Source of the DNA: Oceanimonas sp. GK1
GTDB lineage: Bacteria > Pseudomonadota > Gammaproteobacteria > Enterobacterales > Aeromonadaceae
Direction of reading: 5' to 3'
Assembly (NCBI RefSeq): GCF_000243075.1
Contig: NC_016745.1
Coordinates: 2,931,001-2,995,000, forward strand
Length of the DNA stretch: 64,000 bases
Each line of letters begins with the position of its first letter. The stretch's first letter is position 1. Below are positions 1-10,359 of this stretch, piece by piece. Made by a program: the position numbers and the translations under genes. The notes beneath the pieces were generated by a model. It searched no databases, was not told the origin of the DNA, and worked only from the letters and a program-made list of their open reading frames with translations.

Positions 1-1813
<1,813 letters not shown>

Positions 1814-1837
1814 TCAGATTTCACTTAAAAAATTAAA

Positions 1838-1962
1838 GGCCTGCTGCGCAGGCCCTGCCAGCTAAAGCGGCAGCTACAAAATCCCTGCCGGCCATAGCCG
1901 TCGTTACAAGATCCTTGCCGGCAGAAGAGGCAGTTGCAAAGGGCCCGGTATGCCGGGCCCTT
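1838..1962. repeat. 30-bp tandem repeat between two hairpins, zipA-ligA gap
   Basis: Three imperfect copies start at 1867, 1897 and 1927, a period of exactly 30 bases. They share a core resembling GGCAGCTACAAAATCCCTGCC. They are bracketed by a perfect 7-bp hairpin (GGCCTGC-TGC-GCAGGCC, 1838-1854) and an 8-bp GC hairpin (1941-1960). The latter is followed on the minus strand by TTTGC, so it could be a weak terminator for zipA. The 30-base spacing is not a CRISPR, because there are no unique spacers between the copies. Confidence 0.6.
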
Positions 1963-1973
1963 GTTGAAAGAAG

Positions 1974-2942
1974 TTACCGGGCCTGGCTGTCGTAGTCGCG
2001 CAACTGCTCGCGGCAGTGGGCCAGGTAGTCGGGGCTGATGGGCGAACGCTCGGCATCAAACAGCAGGGCGTCCAGCTCCTCGGCCAGGTTCTCGGCGGTC
2101 TGCACCATCAGGTTGAACTGGTTCTTGGCCATGCCCGGGCGCGGCAACTGCATAAAGATGGACACGCCCGGGGTATGGAAGTCGCTCATGGCCTCGGGGT
2201 TGAAGGTGCCGGGCTTGACCATGTTGATCAGGCTGAACAGCACACTGCCCTGCCCCGCCGGGGTCTGGTGATGATGGAAAATATCCATCTCGCCAAAGTG
2301 AAAACCATTGGTTGTAAGGGCGCGCATCAGGGCAACACCGTCCATCTGCTGGTTGGGGCGGGCCATCAGGTTGATCACATACACGTCCTGCCAGGTGCGC
2401 GGCACCTCGCGCAGGGCCGGCTCGGGCTTTACCGGTTGCGGCGCGGGCGCCACTTCCTCGGCAGGAAGCTCGGGCTCAACGGCTGGCTCGGGCACCGGCT
2501 CCGGTTGAACCGCCGCCTTGGGGGCCGGCTCGGGCTGTGTCGGAGCGGCGGCCGGACGCAAGGGCTCGTCAAACAGGGGGTCGAACTCGTCTTCCGGCTC
2601 TTCTGCGGTGGCTTGGGGTGCCGGCTTCACGGGCGGCGGCTTGAGCCCGGACACCACGGGCTGTACCTCGTCGTCGTCATCCAGGGCGGAAAAATGGGGC
2701 TCTTCGCGCCGGCCGGGTTCGGCCACCGGCTCGGCCGCCTTACGGCCACTCACCACCCGCACTCGGCCGATGCCGTCCTGATCGAAGTTGTTATTCACGG
2801 CCGGCTCCGACGCCACCTTGCCCATGGGTTTGTTACGCATGGAAGGCTGGCGCTCCTTCTTGCTGGTCCACAGTCCATGGATCAGCAGGGCGGCAATGGC
2901 CATGGCGCCCAGAATAATCAAGATAATTCGCAAATCCTGCAT
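1974..2942 (-). CDS. zipA: cell division protein ZipA
   Basis: Essential divisome protein that tethers FtsZ to the inner membrane. The 322-residue product starts at MQDLRIILIILG, with one N-terminal membrane helix (about residues 4-25). It then has a basic stretch (SKKERQ), a long Pro/Ala/Glu-rich linker (about residues 75-185) and a C-terminal FtsZ-binding domain that begins near the DVYVINLMARP motif. The open frame extends 44 codons further upstream, but the internal ATG at 2942 puts the membrane helix at the N terminus as in all ZipA proteins, so it is preferred. The next gene on the strand is ligA, as in E. coli, and cysZ is divergent. Confidence 0.95.
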   Translation of the reverse strand: MQDLRIILIILGAMAIAALLIHGLWTSKKERQPSMRNKPMGKVASEPAVNNNFDQDGIGRVRVVSGRKAAEPVAEPGRREEPHFSALDDDDEVQPVVSGLKPPPVKPAPQATAEEPEDEFDPLFDEPLRPAAAPTQPEPAPKAAVQPEPVPEPAVEPELPAEEVAPAPQPVKPEPALREVPRTWQDVYVINLMARPNQQMDGVALMRALTTNGFHFGEMDIFHHHQTPAGQGSVLFSLINMVKPGTFNPEAMSDFHTPGVSIFMQLPRPGMAKNQFNLMVQTAENLAEELDALLFDAERSPISPDYLAHCREQLRDYDSQAR

Positions 2943-3204
2943 TATCGTTTCTCTGTTTTTGTTGCCGGCCGAGCCGCTGGCACCGGCGCAATCCATAGGG
3001 GTTATCCCGAATACTGCGACAAGGGTATGTTTACCATTCGGGTTTGACAAGAGTCTGGCGGGCACTGGTGACACAAAATCATGGGCTTTACCCGCCTGAG
3101 CCCGCCTTTAACGGGAAAATACACTGCGACAGGCGCTTTCGCGCGGCGGTGGCGGCCGGGCAGCCGCATCTTTAGAATATGCGCTTCGTTTAAGGAGAGG
3201 TGTT

Positions 3205-3966
3205 ATGTCTGCCAGTTATCACAGTGCCAGTGGGCCGCAATATCTGATGAAAGGGTTACAGCTTATCGGCGAACAGGATCTGCGCCCCTTTGTGCTGGTA
3301 CCGCTACTGATCAACCTGCTGCTGTTTGGCGGGGCCTTCTATTACCTGTTCACCCAGCTGGAAGCCCTGTTCGCCTGGCTGGCCCAGCAAACCCCCGATT
3401 ACCTGCACTGGCTGGGCTATGTGCTGTGGCCGCTGGCGCTGGTGAGCATAGTGGTGGTGTTCTCGTTTGTGTTTACCGGTTTTGCCAATATGCTGGCGGC
3501 GCCCTTCAACGGCCTGCTGGCGGAGCGGGTGGAGCTCAAGCTCACCGGTCATCCGGTGCCCGACAGCGGCTGGCTGGACTTGCTCAAAGACACGCCGCGC
3601 ATGCTGGGGCGGGAATGGCGCAAACTGGCCTATTACCTGCCCCGGGCCCTGGGCTGCCTGCTGTTGTTTCTGGTGCCGGTGGTGGGCCAGACCCTGGCGC
3701 CGCTGATCTGGTTTGCCTTCAGTGCCTGGATGATGGCCATTCAGTATTGCGATTACCCCTTCGACAACCACAAAATCGATTTTACCCTGATGCAGCGGGA
3801 GCTCGGCACCAAACGCCGCCTGACCTGGGGCTTTGGTGCCAGCGTCACCCTGTGCTCCAGCCTACCCTTTATCAACCTGCTGGTGATGCCGGTGGCGGTG
3901 TGCGGTGCCACGGCCCTGTGGGTGGATCACTTTTACCAGCTGCGTACCGGGCCGGTGTCCAGGTGA
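3205..3966 (+). CDS. cysZ: sulfate transporter CysZ
   Basis: Inner-membrane sulfate uptake protein that feeds cysteine synthesis. The 253-residue product follows a good ribosome site (AAGGAGAGGTGTT before ATG). It carries hydrophobic helices around residues 30-55, 70-100 and 150-180 and the family's early FVLVPLLINLLLF stretch. Length matches E. coli CysZ (253). Unusually, cysK is not the next gene: mepK and ldtD on the opposite strand lie between them. The last 34 bases overlap the 3' end of mepK tail to tail. Confidence 0.93.
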   Translation: MSASYHSASGPQYLMKGLQLIGEQDLRPFVLVPLLINLLLFGGAFYYLFTQLEALFAWLAQQTPDYLHWLGYVLWPLALVSIVVVFSFVFTGFANMLAAPFNGLLAERVELKLTGHPVPDSGWLDLLKDTPRMLGREWRKLAYYLPRALGCLLLFLVPVVGQTLAPLIWFAFSAWMMAIQYCDYPFDNHKIDFTLMQRELGTKRRLTWGFGASVTLCSSLPFINLLVMPVAVCGATALWVDHFYQLRTGPVSR

Positions 3967-4478
3967 ACAAAGTTGGAGCTGGGGTAGTAGCCCACTCCCC
4001 CCACCGCCAGCTGGCGGGCGGCCTGGCGCAGGTGGGTCAGCTCAACCCCGGGCAGGCGCAAGTCGATGGCCTGGCCCTTCATGTGGTAGCTCTTTTTGGC
4101 CACCCCCGAGCTGGTGCGGCGCAACATGGCATTGGTGGACGGTGAGCGGTAGCCGGAGATGATCTGAATTTCGCCCTGCTTGCCCAGACGATGCTGCAGC
4201 AAAAACAGCTGGTCAAACAGTTTCGGATCGATGCGGTGCACCTCGTTGCTGCGAAAGTCCCGCATCACCTCGTTAAAGGACGCCAAGCCCTCGTCAAGAT
4301 ACTGGCCTTCTTCCCAGAAGCTGGCACTGACCTTTTCACCGGTATGCAGGTTGTGCAGACTGAGCGTGCGCACCGGCGCCGACAAACTGGCCTCGGCGGG
4401 CTTTGGCAGCAGGGCGGCGGCACCCAGTCCTCCCAGCCCCAGCAGAAAACGACGACGACCCAGCTGGCGTTTCAGCAT
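3933..4478 (-). CDS. mepK: DUF882/YcbK-family murein endopeptidase (MepK-like)
   Basis: A likely periplasmic metallo-endopeptidase; E. coli MepK (YcbK) cleaves the 3-3 diaminopimelate crosslinks of peptidoglycan. The start at 4478 follows a strong AGAGGAGGTGAT site; an in-frame start 14 codons upstream lacks one. The N terminus is a twin-arginine-type signal (GRRRFLLGLGGLGAAALL). The peptidase core carries SGYRSP, then the zinc ligands H132 and D139 in HMKGQAIDLRL and H172 in VHLDTG. Length is 181 residues, normal for the family. It is followed upstream on the same strand by ldtD, which makes the bonds this enzyme cuts. Its last 34 bases overlap the end of cysZ. Confidence 0.9.
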   Translation of the reverse strand: MLKRQLGRRRFLLGLGGLGAAALLPKPAEASLSAPVRTLSLHNLHTGEKVSASFWEEGQYLDEGLASFNEVMRDFRSNEVHRIDPKLFDQLFLLQHRLGKQGEIQIISGYRSPSTNAMLRRTSSGVAKKSYHMKGQAIDLRLPGVELTHLRQAARQLAVGGVGYYPSSNFVHLDTGPVRSW

Positions 4479-4635
4479 ATCACCTCCTCTTAACGACAAA
4501 CCAACGAAAAGCCGGGTCACGATAAGGTGATCCGGCCTTGTTTAAACATCAAAGTGAGTGAAAGCTAACCCGGAACAAACCAGTGGATCAACAACCATTG
4601 GTTATAAGGACCCGTTTGAAAATTAACCAGGCCGG

Positions 4636-6087
4636 TCAGCTTTGCCGCTGCGACGGCAGGAAGGGATCCGCCAGGTTTTTGTCGAAGTCGTAGATGTCGT
4701 CCCGAAAGCGGGGCAGGCCGTCGGCCCCCAGCCAGCCCCGCCAGTACACCATAAATACCGGCAGCGGCTCGCTCACCGGCAGCCAGCGGGTGCGCTGGCT
4801 GGCCTTGAGCTCGGCCAGCCGCTCAGGACTCCAGTTGGCACTCAGTAACCACAGCGCCAGTTGCTCGGCGTTGGCCACCCGCACACAGCCGGAGCTGAGC
4901 GCCCGGCTGTCGCGGGCAAACAGCCCCCGGGCCGGGGTGTCGTGCAGGTAAATGGCGTCGTTGTTGGGCAGGTGAAACTTCCAGGCGCCCAGGGCATTGC
5001 TGCTGCCGGGCTTTTGCCGCAGCCGGAACGGAAAGCGGTTTTCCATATAGAGCACATATTGCCATTCCTCGGCAGGCACCACCCGGCCGGCACTGTCGAT
5101 CACCTCAAAGCCCTGACGGGCGATATACCCCGGATCCCGGTACAGCTGGGGCACGATGTCTTTATTGATAATGGAGCGGGGCACGTTCCAGGGCGGGTTG
5201 ACCACCACATTGGTAATGGCACTGTGCATAATGGGGGTGCGGCGGCTGTCGCGGCCCACGATCACATCGCTTTCCAGCACCGACACCCGGTTCTGGTAAA
5301 GCCGCAGCCGGTATTCGGGAATGTTCACCAGCAGGTAGGACGCCGGCAGGCTGTCGCCAATCAAAGTGCGCAACATGCTGCGCATCAGCAGCTGGGCCCG
5401 GCGCCGGGGCGGCAGATCCAGCCAGCCATAGGTGTGGGGGCCGACCACGCCGTCCACGGTCAGCCCGTGGCGATGCTGAAAGGCCGCCACCGCCGCCGCC
5501 AGGGTCTGGTCGAACAGGCCGGGATCCTCTGGCTCGGGCCCGGGGGGCAAGTCCCCCAGCCGTTGCAGCCGCCGGCGCAACTGTAGCACCGCGTCACCAC
5601 GCTCCCCCGGTCTTAGGGTGGCGCCGGCAATGGCCGGCCAGGGCTCGTCGGCCAGGGCCAGCAGCCGGGCCAGCTGCGCCTTGAGGGCCTCGTAATCACC
5701 GTAACCGGGCACCAGCTCGCGCACCAGTGCCAGCCGGTGTTCGCCGGCGGCACCCAGCCGGGCCACTTCCTCTTCGCTGGCGGTGAGCACCAGCTTGTGG
5801 GTTCGCAGGTACTGGCGCTGTTCAAAGTCCAGGGTGGCCCACTGGCGCCAGAAGGCGGCCAGCCCCAGCCAGAGGCGGTCGTCCGCCGCCTCAGAGGCGG
5901 TGTCGGCAGATACCGCCTGTTGCCAGCGCCGGGTCAGCTCCGGGTGCACGTCGGCCAGGGCCAGCTCCAGCCCCAGCTGGTGCAGTTGCAGCCGGGCCTG
6001 GGGTGCTTCCTGCCAGGTCGAGGCCAGGGCGGTGAAACTCAGCAGGCACAGGCCGCACAACCAGCTGGTAACAAGGGTTCTTTTCAT
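4636..6087 (-). CDS. ldtD: L,D-transpeptidase (YcbB/LdtD family)
   Basis: Forms 3-3 crosslinks between diaminopimelate residues in the periplasm. The 483-residue protein has a signal peptide (MKRTLVTSWLCGLCLLSFTALA), a scaffold region, a peptidoglycan-binding domain (about 160-225, ending DGVVGPHTYGWL) and a YkuD catalytic domain. The catalytic motif is HDTP near residue 382 and SSGCVRV with the nucleophile C401. The start was set at the ATG at 6087 because the signal peptide begins there; the open frame continues 45 codons upstream without one. It is shorter than E. coli YcbB (615). mepK lies downstream on the same strand after a 157-base gap. Confidence 0.9.
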   Translation of the reverse strand: MKRTLVTSWLCGLCLLSFTALASTWQEAPQARLQLHQLGLELALADVHPELTRRWQQAVSADTASEAADDRLWLGLAAFWRQWATLDFEQRQYLRTHKLVLTASEEEVARLGAAGEHRLALVRELVPGYGDYEALKAQLARLLALADEPWPAIAGATLRPGERGDAVLQLRRRLQRLGDLPPGPEPEDPGLFDQTLAAAVAAFQHRHGLTVDGVVGPHTYGWLDLPPRRRAQLLMRSMLRTLIGDSLPASYLLVNIPEYRLRLYQNRVSVLESDVIVGRDSRRTPIMHSAITNVVVNPPWNVPRSIINKDIVPQLYRDPGYIARQGFEVIDSAGRVVPAEEWQYVLYMENRFPFRLRQKPGSSNALGAWKFHLPNNDAIYLHDTPARGLFARDSRALSSGCVRVANAEQLALWLLSANWSPERLAELKASQRTRWLPVSEPLPVFMVYWRGWLGADGLPRFRDDIYDFDKNLADPFLPSQRQS

Positions 6088-6382
6088 CAGTGCGGTTCCG
6101 CTACTCCGTGATTTATCATGGCCGGCAGCCTTTGCCGTCCGGCCAGGTTTTTTATGACTGTACGGCAAGGGCGCCGTCAAAAACACCGGTGGTGTTGAAA
6201 AACAGACAGGGATCCCGATCACAGGCTTTCATTCAGAGAGAAACAAACAGGCCATAAGGAATATGATTTTATCATTTAATAACATATTGTTATAACAAAT
6301 CGTCACTTCTCATTCCCGCAGGAAGGATTAAGCTGACACTGTATTCCTTTATTCGTGTTTATTTACATCAGGGACAGCCACC
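6088..6382 (+). promoter_or_regulatory. cysK upstream region with AT-rich inverted repeat
   Basis: The 295 bases between the divergent ldtD and cysK genes contain no credible gene. An AT-rich segment at about 6255-6305 stands out from the GC-rich surroundings. It contains the perfect inverted repeat TAACA-TAT-TGTTA at 6280-6292. Such T-N11-A dyads are typical LysR-family sites, and cysK is CysB-controlled in enterobacteria, so this is a candidate CysB operator. The assignment is inference. Confidence 0.4.
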
Positions 6383-7351
6383 ATGAGCAAGATTTTTGAA
6401 GACAATTCTCTCACCATTGGCCGCACACCTCTGGTCAAGCTGAACCGGGTCAGCCAGGGCCGCGTGTTTGCCAAGGTGGAAAGCCGCAACCCCAGCTTCA
6501 GCGTAAAATGCCGCATTGGCGCCAACATGATCTGGGACGCGGAAAAACGTGGTGAGCTGGTGGCCGGCAAGGAACTGATTGAGCCCACCAGCGGCAATAC
6601 CGGCATCGCCCTGGCCTTTGTGGCGGCGTCCCGGGGTTACGCCATTACCCTGACCATGCCCAACACCATGAGCCTGGAGCGCCGCCAGCTGCTCAAGGCC
6701 CTGGGTGCCAACCTGGTGCTGACCGACGGCGCCAAGGGCATGAAGGGCGCCATTGAAAAGGCGATGGAGCTGAAAGAAGCCGAGCCGGAAAAATACGTGC
6801 TGCTGCAGCAGTTCAACAACCCCGCCAACCCGGAAATCCACGAAAAGACCACCGGCCCCGAGATCTGGGAAGACACCGACGGTGAAGTGGACGTCTTCGT
6901 GGCCGGCGTGGGCACCGGCGGCACCCTCACCGGTGTGTCCCGCTACATCAAACACACTCAGGGCAAGGCCATCACCACCGTCGCCGTAGAGCCGGTGGAA
7001 TCCCCGGTGATCACCCAGGCCCTGGCCGGTGAAGAGATCAAGCCCGGCCCCCACAAGATTCAGGGCATTGGCGCCGGCTTTATTCCCGGCAACCTGGATC
7101 TGTCCCTGATCGATCGGGTTGAACAGATCAGCAGCGAAGACGCCATCGACATGGCCCGCCGCCTGATGAAGGACGAAGGCATTCTGGCCGGCATCAGCTC
7201 CGGCGCCGCCGTGGTGGCCGCCAACCGCATTGCCGCCCTGCCCGAGTTCGCCGACAAGAACATCGTGGTGATCCTGCCGAGCTCCGGTGAGCGTTACCTG
7301 AGCACCGCCCTGTTCCAGGGTATCTTTACCAAGCAGGAACTGCAGCAGTAA
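6383..7351 (+). CDS. cysK: cysteine synthase A (O-acetylserine sulfhydrylase)
   Basis: PLP enzyme that makes cysteine from O-acetylserine and sulfide in the cytoplasm. The 322-residue protein carries the PLP lysine K42 in SVKCRIG, the substrate-binding TSGNTG loop at residues 69-74, and the [14 protein letters not shown] phosphate-binding segment. Length equals that of E. coli CysK (323). A strong terminator (7365-7389) follows immediately, so crr downstream is transcribed separately. The usual ptsH-ptsI pair between cysK and crr is absent. Confidence 0.97.
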   Translation: MSKIFEDNSLTIGRTPLVKLNRVSQGRVFAKVESRNPSFSVKCRIGANMIWDAEKRGELVAGKELIEPTSGNTGIALAFVAASRGYAITLTMPNTMSLERRQLLKALGANLVLTDGAKGMKGAIEKAMELKEAEPEKYVLLQQFNNPANPEIHEKTTGPEIWEDTDGEVDVFVAGVGTGGTLTGVSRYIKHTQGKAITTVAVEPVESPVITQALAGEEIKPGPHKIQGIGAGFIPGNLDLSLIDRVEQISSEDAIDMARRLMKDEGILAGISSGAAVVAANRIAALPEFADKNIVVILPSSGERYLSTALFQGIFTKQELQQ

Positions 7352-7364
7352 TCTGCCGTTACCG

Positions 7365-7389
7365 AAAGGCGCCGCCAGGCGCCTTTTTT
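7365..7389 (+). terminator. cysK terminator
   Basis: A perfect 9-bp stem, AAAGGCGCC, a GCCA loop and GGCGCCTTT, is followed by further T residues 14 bases after the cysK stop codon. Confidence 0.9.
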
Positions 7390-7476
7390 GATGCCGCTTT
7401 TCCCCTTGGCAGCAACTGTTTATCTGCTTTCAGGCCGTGCTATCATCATCAGCTGAATCCTTAAGGAGCTGAGACA

Positions 7477-7986
7477 ATGGGTCTGTTCGATAAACTGAAA
7501 AAAATGGTGTCTGACGATACCGGCGAAACCAATGCTATCGAGGTGTTTGCGCCCCTTTCCGGTGAAATCGTTCCCCTTGAGGAAGTGCCGGACGTGGTGT
7601 TTGCCGAAAAGATCGTGGGCGACGGCATCGCCATCAGGCCCAGCGGCAATAAAATGGTGGCCCCCTGCGACGGTACCATTGGCAAGATTTTTGAAACCAA
7701 CCATGCCTTTTCCATTGAATCCGACTCCGGCCTGGAGCTGTTTGTGCATTTCGGCATCGACACCGTCGAGCTCAAAGGCGAGGGCTTTACCCGGGTGGCC
7801 CAGGAAGGCCAGCAGGTGAAAAAGGGCGATACCGTGCTGGAATTCGACCTGGTGCTGCTGGAGCAAAAGGCCAAGTCCACCCTCACCCCAGTGGTGATTT
7901 CCAATATGGACGAGGTCAAGGAGCTCGGCCGGCAAAGCGGCATTGTCACCGCCGCCGAGGATGTGATCCTGCGGGTGAAAAAGTAA
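7477..7986 (+). CDS. crr: PTS glucose-type enzyme IIA component (Crr)
   Basis: Cytoplasmic EIIA-Glc phosphocarrier and regulator of adenylate cyclase and non-PTS transporters. The 169-residue protein matches the family length. It carries the two active-site histidines H76 (ETNHAFSIES) and H91 (ELFVHFGIDTVELKG) and the usual N-terminal MGLFDKLKKMVSDD amphipathic helix. The ribosome site is TAAGGAGCTGAGACA. In most gammaproteobacteria crr follows ptsH and ptsI; here it stands alone between the cysK terminator and the HlyU-family gene. Confidence 0.95.
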   Translation: MGLFDKLKKMVSDDTGETNAIEVFAPLSGEIVPLEEVPDVVFAEKIVGDGIAIRPSGNKMVAPCDGTIGKIFETNHAFSIESDSGLELFVHFGIDTVELKGEGFTRVAQEGQQVKKGDTVLEFDLVLLEQKAKSTLTPVVISNMDEVKELGRQSGIVTAAEDVILRVKK

Positions 7987-7991
7987 CCCTT

Positions 7992-8270
7992 ATGTTCACC
8001 TGGCTTAAAAACCTGTTTGCCGCCTCTGCCCCGGCCGGCCCCCGCTTCGAGCCGGAGGAATACAAGGGTTTTACCATCATCCCCGAGCCGGGGGCCGAGG
8101 GCGGCCAGTACCGGCTGCAGGGGCGCATCCTGCAGGAGCGGGACGGTGAGCCGCGGGAATACCGGCTGATCCGCGCCGATCTGCTGCCCACCGCCGAGCA
8201 GGCCGCCGAACTGATGGTCAGCAAGGCCAAACGGCTGATTGACGAAAACGGTGAGCGCCTGTTTGACTGA
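7992..8270 (+). CDS. HlyU-family protein
   Basis: A 92-residue protein that starts 5 bases after crr, so probably cotranscribed with it. The C-terminal half, with GQYRLQGRI and the LIRADLLPTAEQAAELMVSKAKRLIDE stretch, fits the small HlyU family (named for a Vibrio haemolysin regulator, but mostly uncharacterised). No helix-turn-helix or membrane segment is evident. Its end overlaps the probable tmcA start by up to 32 bases, which suggests translational coupling. Function here is unknown. Confidence 0.7.
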   Translation: MFTWLKNLFAASAPAGPRFEPEEYKGFTIIPEPGAEGGQYRLQGRILQERDGEPREYRLIRADLLPTAEQAAELMVSKAKRLIDENGERLFD

Positions 8271-10257
8271 CTGGCCCGGCTTTCGCCGGCACCTGCGTTA
8301 CCTTGGTGAGCGCCGCCTGCTGGTGATCAGCGGCGCCGCAGCCTGGACGCAAGCGCAAGCGCAGCAACTGCTGGCCGGTGAGCCGCCTTCAACCACCCTC
8401 TGGCTGGGCGATGCCCCCGCCGAATTTCCCCATTGCCCCATGGGCAAATACCACACCGCCCTGGGGCGGGAATATCGCAACCTGGTCTTCAATGCGTACA
8501 GCGGCCTGCACCCCGACGCCCTGGGCGCCGCCGGCGGCGCCTTGGCCGCCGGGGGTGTACTGCTGCTGCTGTGCCCTCCCCTAAGTGAGTGGCCCGCTTT
8601 TGCGGATCCGGATCTGCGCCGCTACGTGGCCCTGCCCGAGCAGGCCCACGGCCGGACCAGCCGCTTTATTGAACGGATATCATCGCTGCTGAAAGCAGAC
8701 TCAGACGTGCTGATCTGGCGGCAGGGGCAGGACTTTCCGCCGTTGCCGGCCCGGAGCGGCCCTGAGTGGCACGTGCGTCCCGATGCCAGGGGTTGTCTCA
8801 ACGACCAGCAGCGCCATGCCCTGGCCCTGCTGCTGCACAGCGCCCGCACTCACCGCCCTCTGGTGCTGACCGCAGATCGGGGCCGGGGCAAGTCCAGCCT
8901 GCTGGGACTGGCGGCGGCCCGGCTGCTGCGCGCCGGCAAGCGGGTGCTGCTCACCGCGCCCAGCCCGGGGGCCGCCGCCCAGGCGCTGGCGCACTGCGAC
9001 CGGCCCCTTGCCTTTATCGCCCCCGACGCCCTGCTGGCGGAGCGGCCCGAGGCCGATGTGGTGCTGGTGGACGAAGCCGCCGCCCTGCCGGTGCCCATGC
9101 TGCTGCAGCTGGCCCGCCGTTACTGCTGCCTGTTCGCCAGCACCGAGCACGGCTACGAGGGCACCGGCCTGGGCTTTGCCCTCAAGTTTCAGCCGGCACT
9201 GGCGGCCCTTCATCCCGGCTTTCGCCGAGTGCACATTCACACGCCGGCCCGCTGGAGCCACACCGACCCGCTGGAAGCCCTGCTGTTTCGGCTGCTGGCG
9301 CTCAATGCGGATCCCCCCGCACCGCCGGCTACCGGCGAGCCCCGCATGGCATGGATAAGCCGCTCCCGGCTACTGGCCGACGAGACCTTGCTGCAACAGA
9401 TCTTCGGGCTGCTCACCCTGGCCCATTACCAGACTCGGCCGAGCGATCTGCGCCAGTTGCTGGACGCCCCGGGGGTCTCGCTGGCGGTGATGTTCCGGCA
9501 CACCGTGCCGGTGGCGGCGGCCCTCTTGCTGCGGGAGGGGGGGCTGGACCCGCGCCTGGCAGAGCAAGTCTGGCGGGGCCAGCGCCGGCCCCGGGGGCAT
9601 TTGCTGCCCCAGTCGCTGTGCTTTCACGGCGGCCTGGCCGAAGCGGGGGAGCTCCGTTATGAACGCATTATGCGCATTGTGGTGCACCCGGCCTGCCAGC
9701 AGGCGGGCCTGGGCTCGCGGCTGCTGGGCTGGATCAAGAGCGAGATTAACACCGACTTTCTCGGCACCAGCTTTGGCGCCAGCCCCGAGCTGCTGGCGTT
9801 CTGGCAGGGCAATGGCTTTCGGCTGGTGCGCCTGGGCCAGGCCGCCGACGGTGTCAGCGGCCTGCCGGCGGCCATGATGTTGTGGCCGGCCAGCGAGCGG
9901 GCTCAGGCCTTGCTGCCGGAATGGCAGCGGCTGTTCAGCGCCGATCTGCATGGAGAGCAGCGCCAGGGACCGGCAGCGCTGTTGCTGCCCCCGGCGCACC
10001 CCGATGCGCAGCGGGATCTGCGGCGCGCTTATGACTTTGCCTTTCACCACAGAGACCTGTACTCGGACCGCCCGGCCCTGCGCCGGGTGGTGGAACGCAG
10101 GTCACCGGCAGTGGCGCTGAGCCCGCAACAACAGCGGCTGTTGCAGGCGGCGCTGGCACCGGGCGCAGATCCGGCCCGGCTGGCAAAGGAGCTGGGCTAC
10201 CCCGGACAGAAAAGTGTGATCGCAGCACTGCGCCAGACCGTGGCCTGCTACTTTTAG
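8239..10257 (+). CDS. tmcA: tRNA(Met) cytidine acetyltransferase TmcA
   Basis: ATP/GTP-dependent enzyme that acetylates C34 of elongator tRNA-Met. The 672-residue frame contains an N-terminal Rossmann-like part with GREYRNLVF, a Walker A segment ADRGRGKSS near residue 214, a DEAA box (VVLVDEAAALP) near 275, and a GNAT acetyltransferase core with RIVVHPACQQAGLGSRLL. A C-terminal helical domain follows. No ATG is near the expected start. TTG at 8239, GTG at 8251 and TTG at 8263 are all possible, so the first eight residues are uncertain. Confidence 0.92.
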   Translation: MTKTVSACLTDWPGFRRHLRYLGERRLLVISGAAAWTQAQAQQLLAGEPPSTTLWLGDAPAEFPHCPMGKYHTALGREYRNLVFNAYSGLHPDALGAAGGALAAGGVLLLLCPPLSEWPAFADPDLRRYVALPEQAHGRTSRFIERISSLLKADSDVLIWRQGQDFPPLPARSGPEWHVRPDARGCLNDQQRHALALLLHSARTHRPLVLTADRGRGKSSLLGLAAARLLRAGKRVLLTAPSPGAAAQALAHCDRPLAFIAPDALLAERPEADVVLVDEAAALPVPMLLQLARRYCCLFASTEHGYEGTGLGFALKFQPALAALHPGFRRVHIHTPARWSHTDPLEALLFRLLALNADPPAPPATGEPRMAWISRSRLLADETLLQQIFGLLTLAHYQTRPSDLRQLLDAPGVSLAVMFRHTVPVAAALLLREGGLDPRLAEQVWRGQRRPRGHLLPQSLCFHGGLAEAGELRYERIMRIVVHPACQQAGLGSRLLGWIKSEINTDFLGTSFGASPELLAFWQGNGFRLVRLGQAADGVSGLPAAMMLWPASERAQALLPEWQRLFSADLHGEQRQGPAALLLPPAHPDAQRDLRRAYDFAFHHRDLYSDRPALRRVVERRSPAVALSPQQQRLLQAALAPGADPARLAKELGYPGQKSVIAALRQTVACYF

Positions 10258-10359
10258 TTCCAGTTGAAACATGAAGTCATTATGCTATTGACCTGAATGG
10301 GGCTAATCTTCAACTGACGGTTTTCACCCACCTGCTTTTTTTCTTCAGGAGCGGCATAG

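Noticed and set aside
1867-1955. Possible CRISPR because of 30-base spacing
   Set aside because: Copies are directly adjacent without unique spacers, and no cas genes are present.
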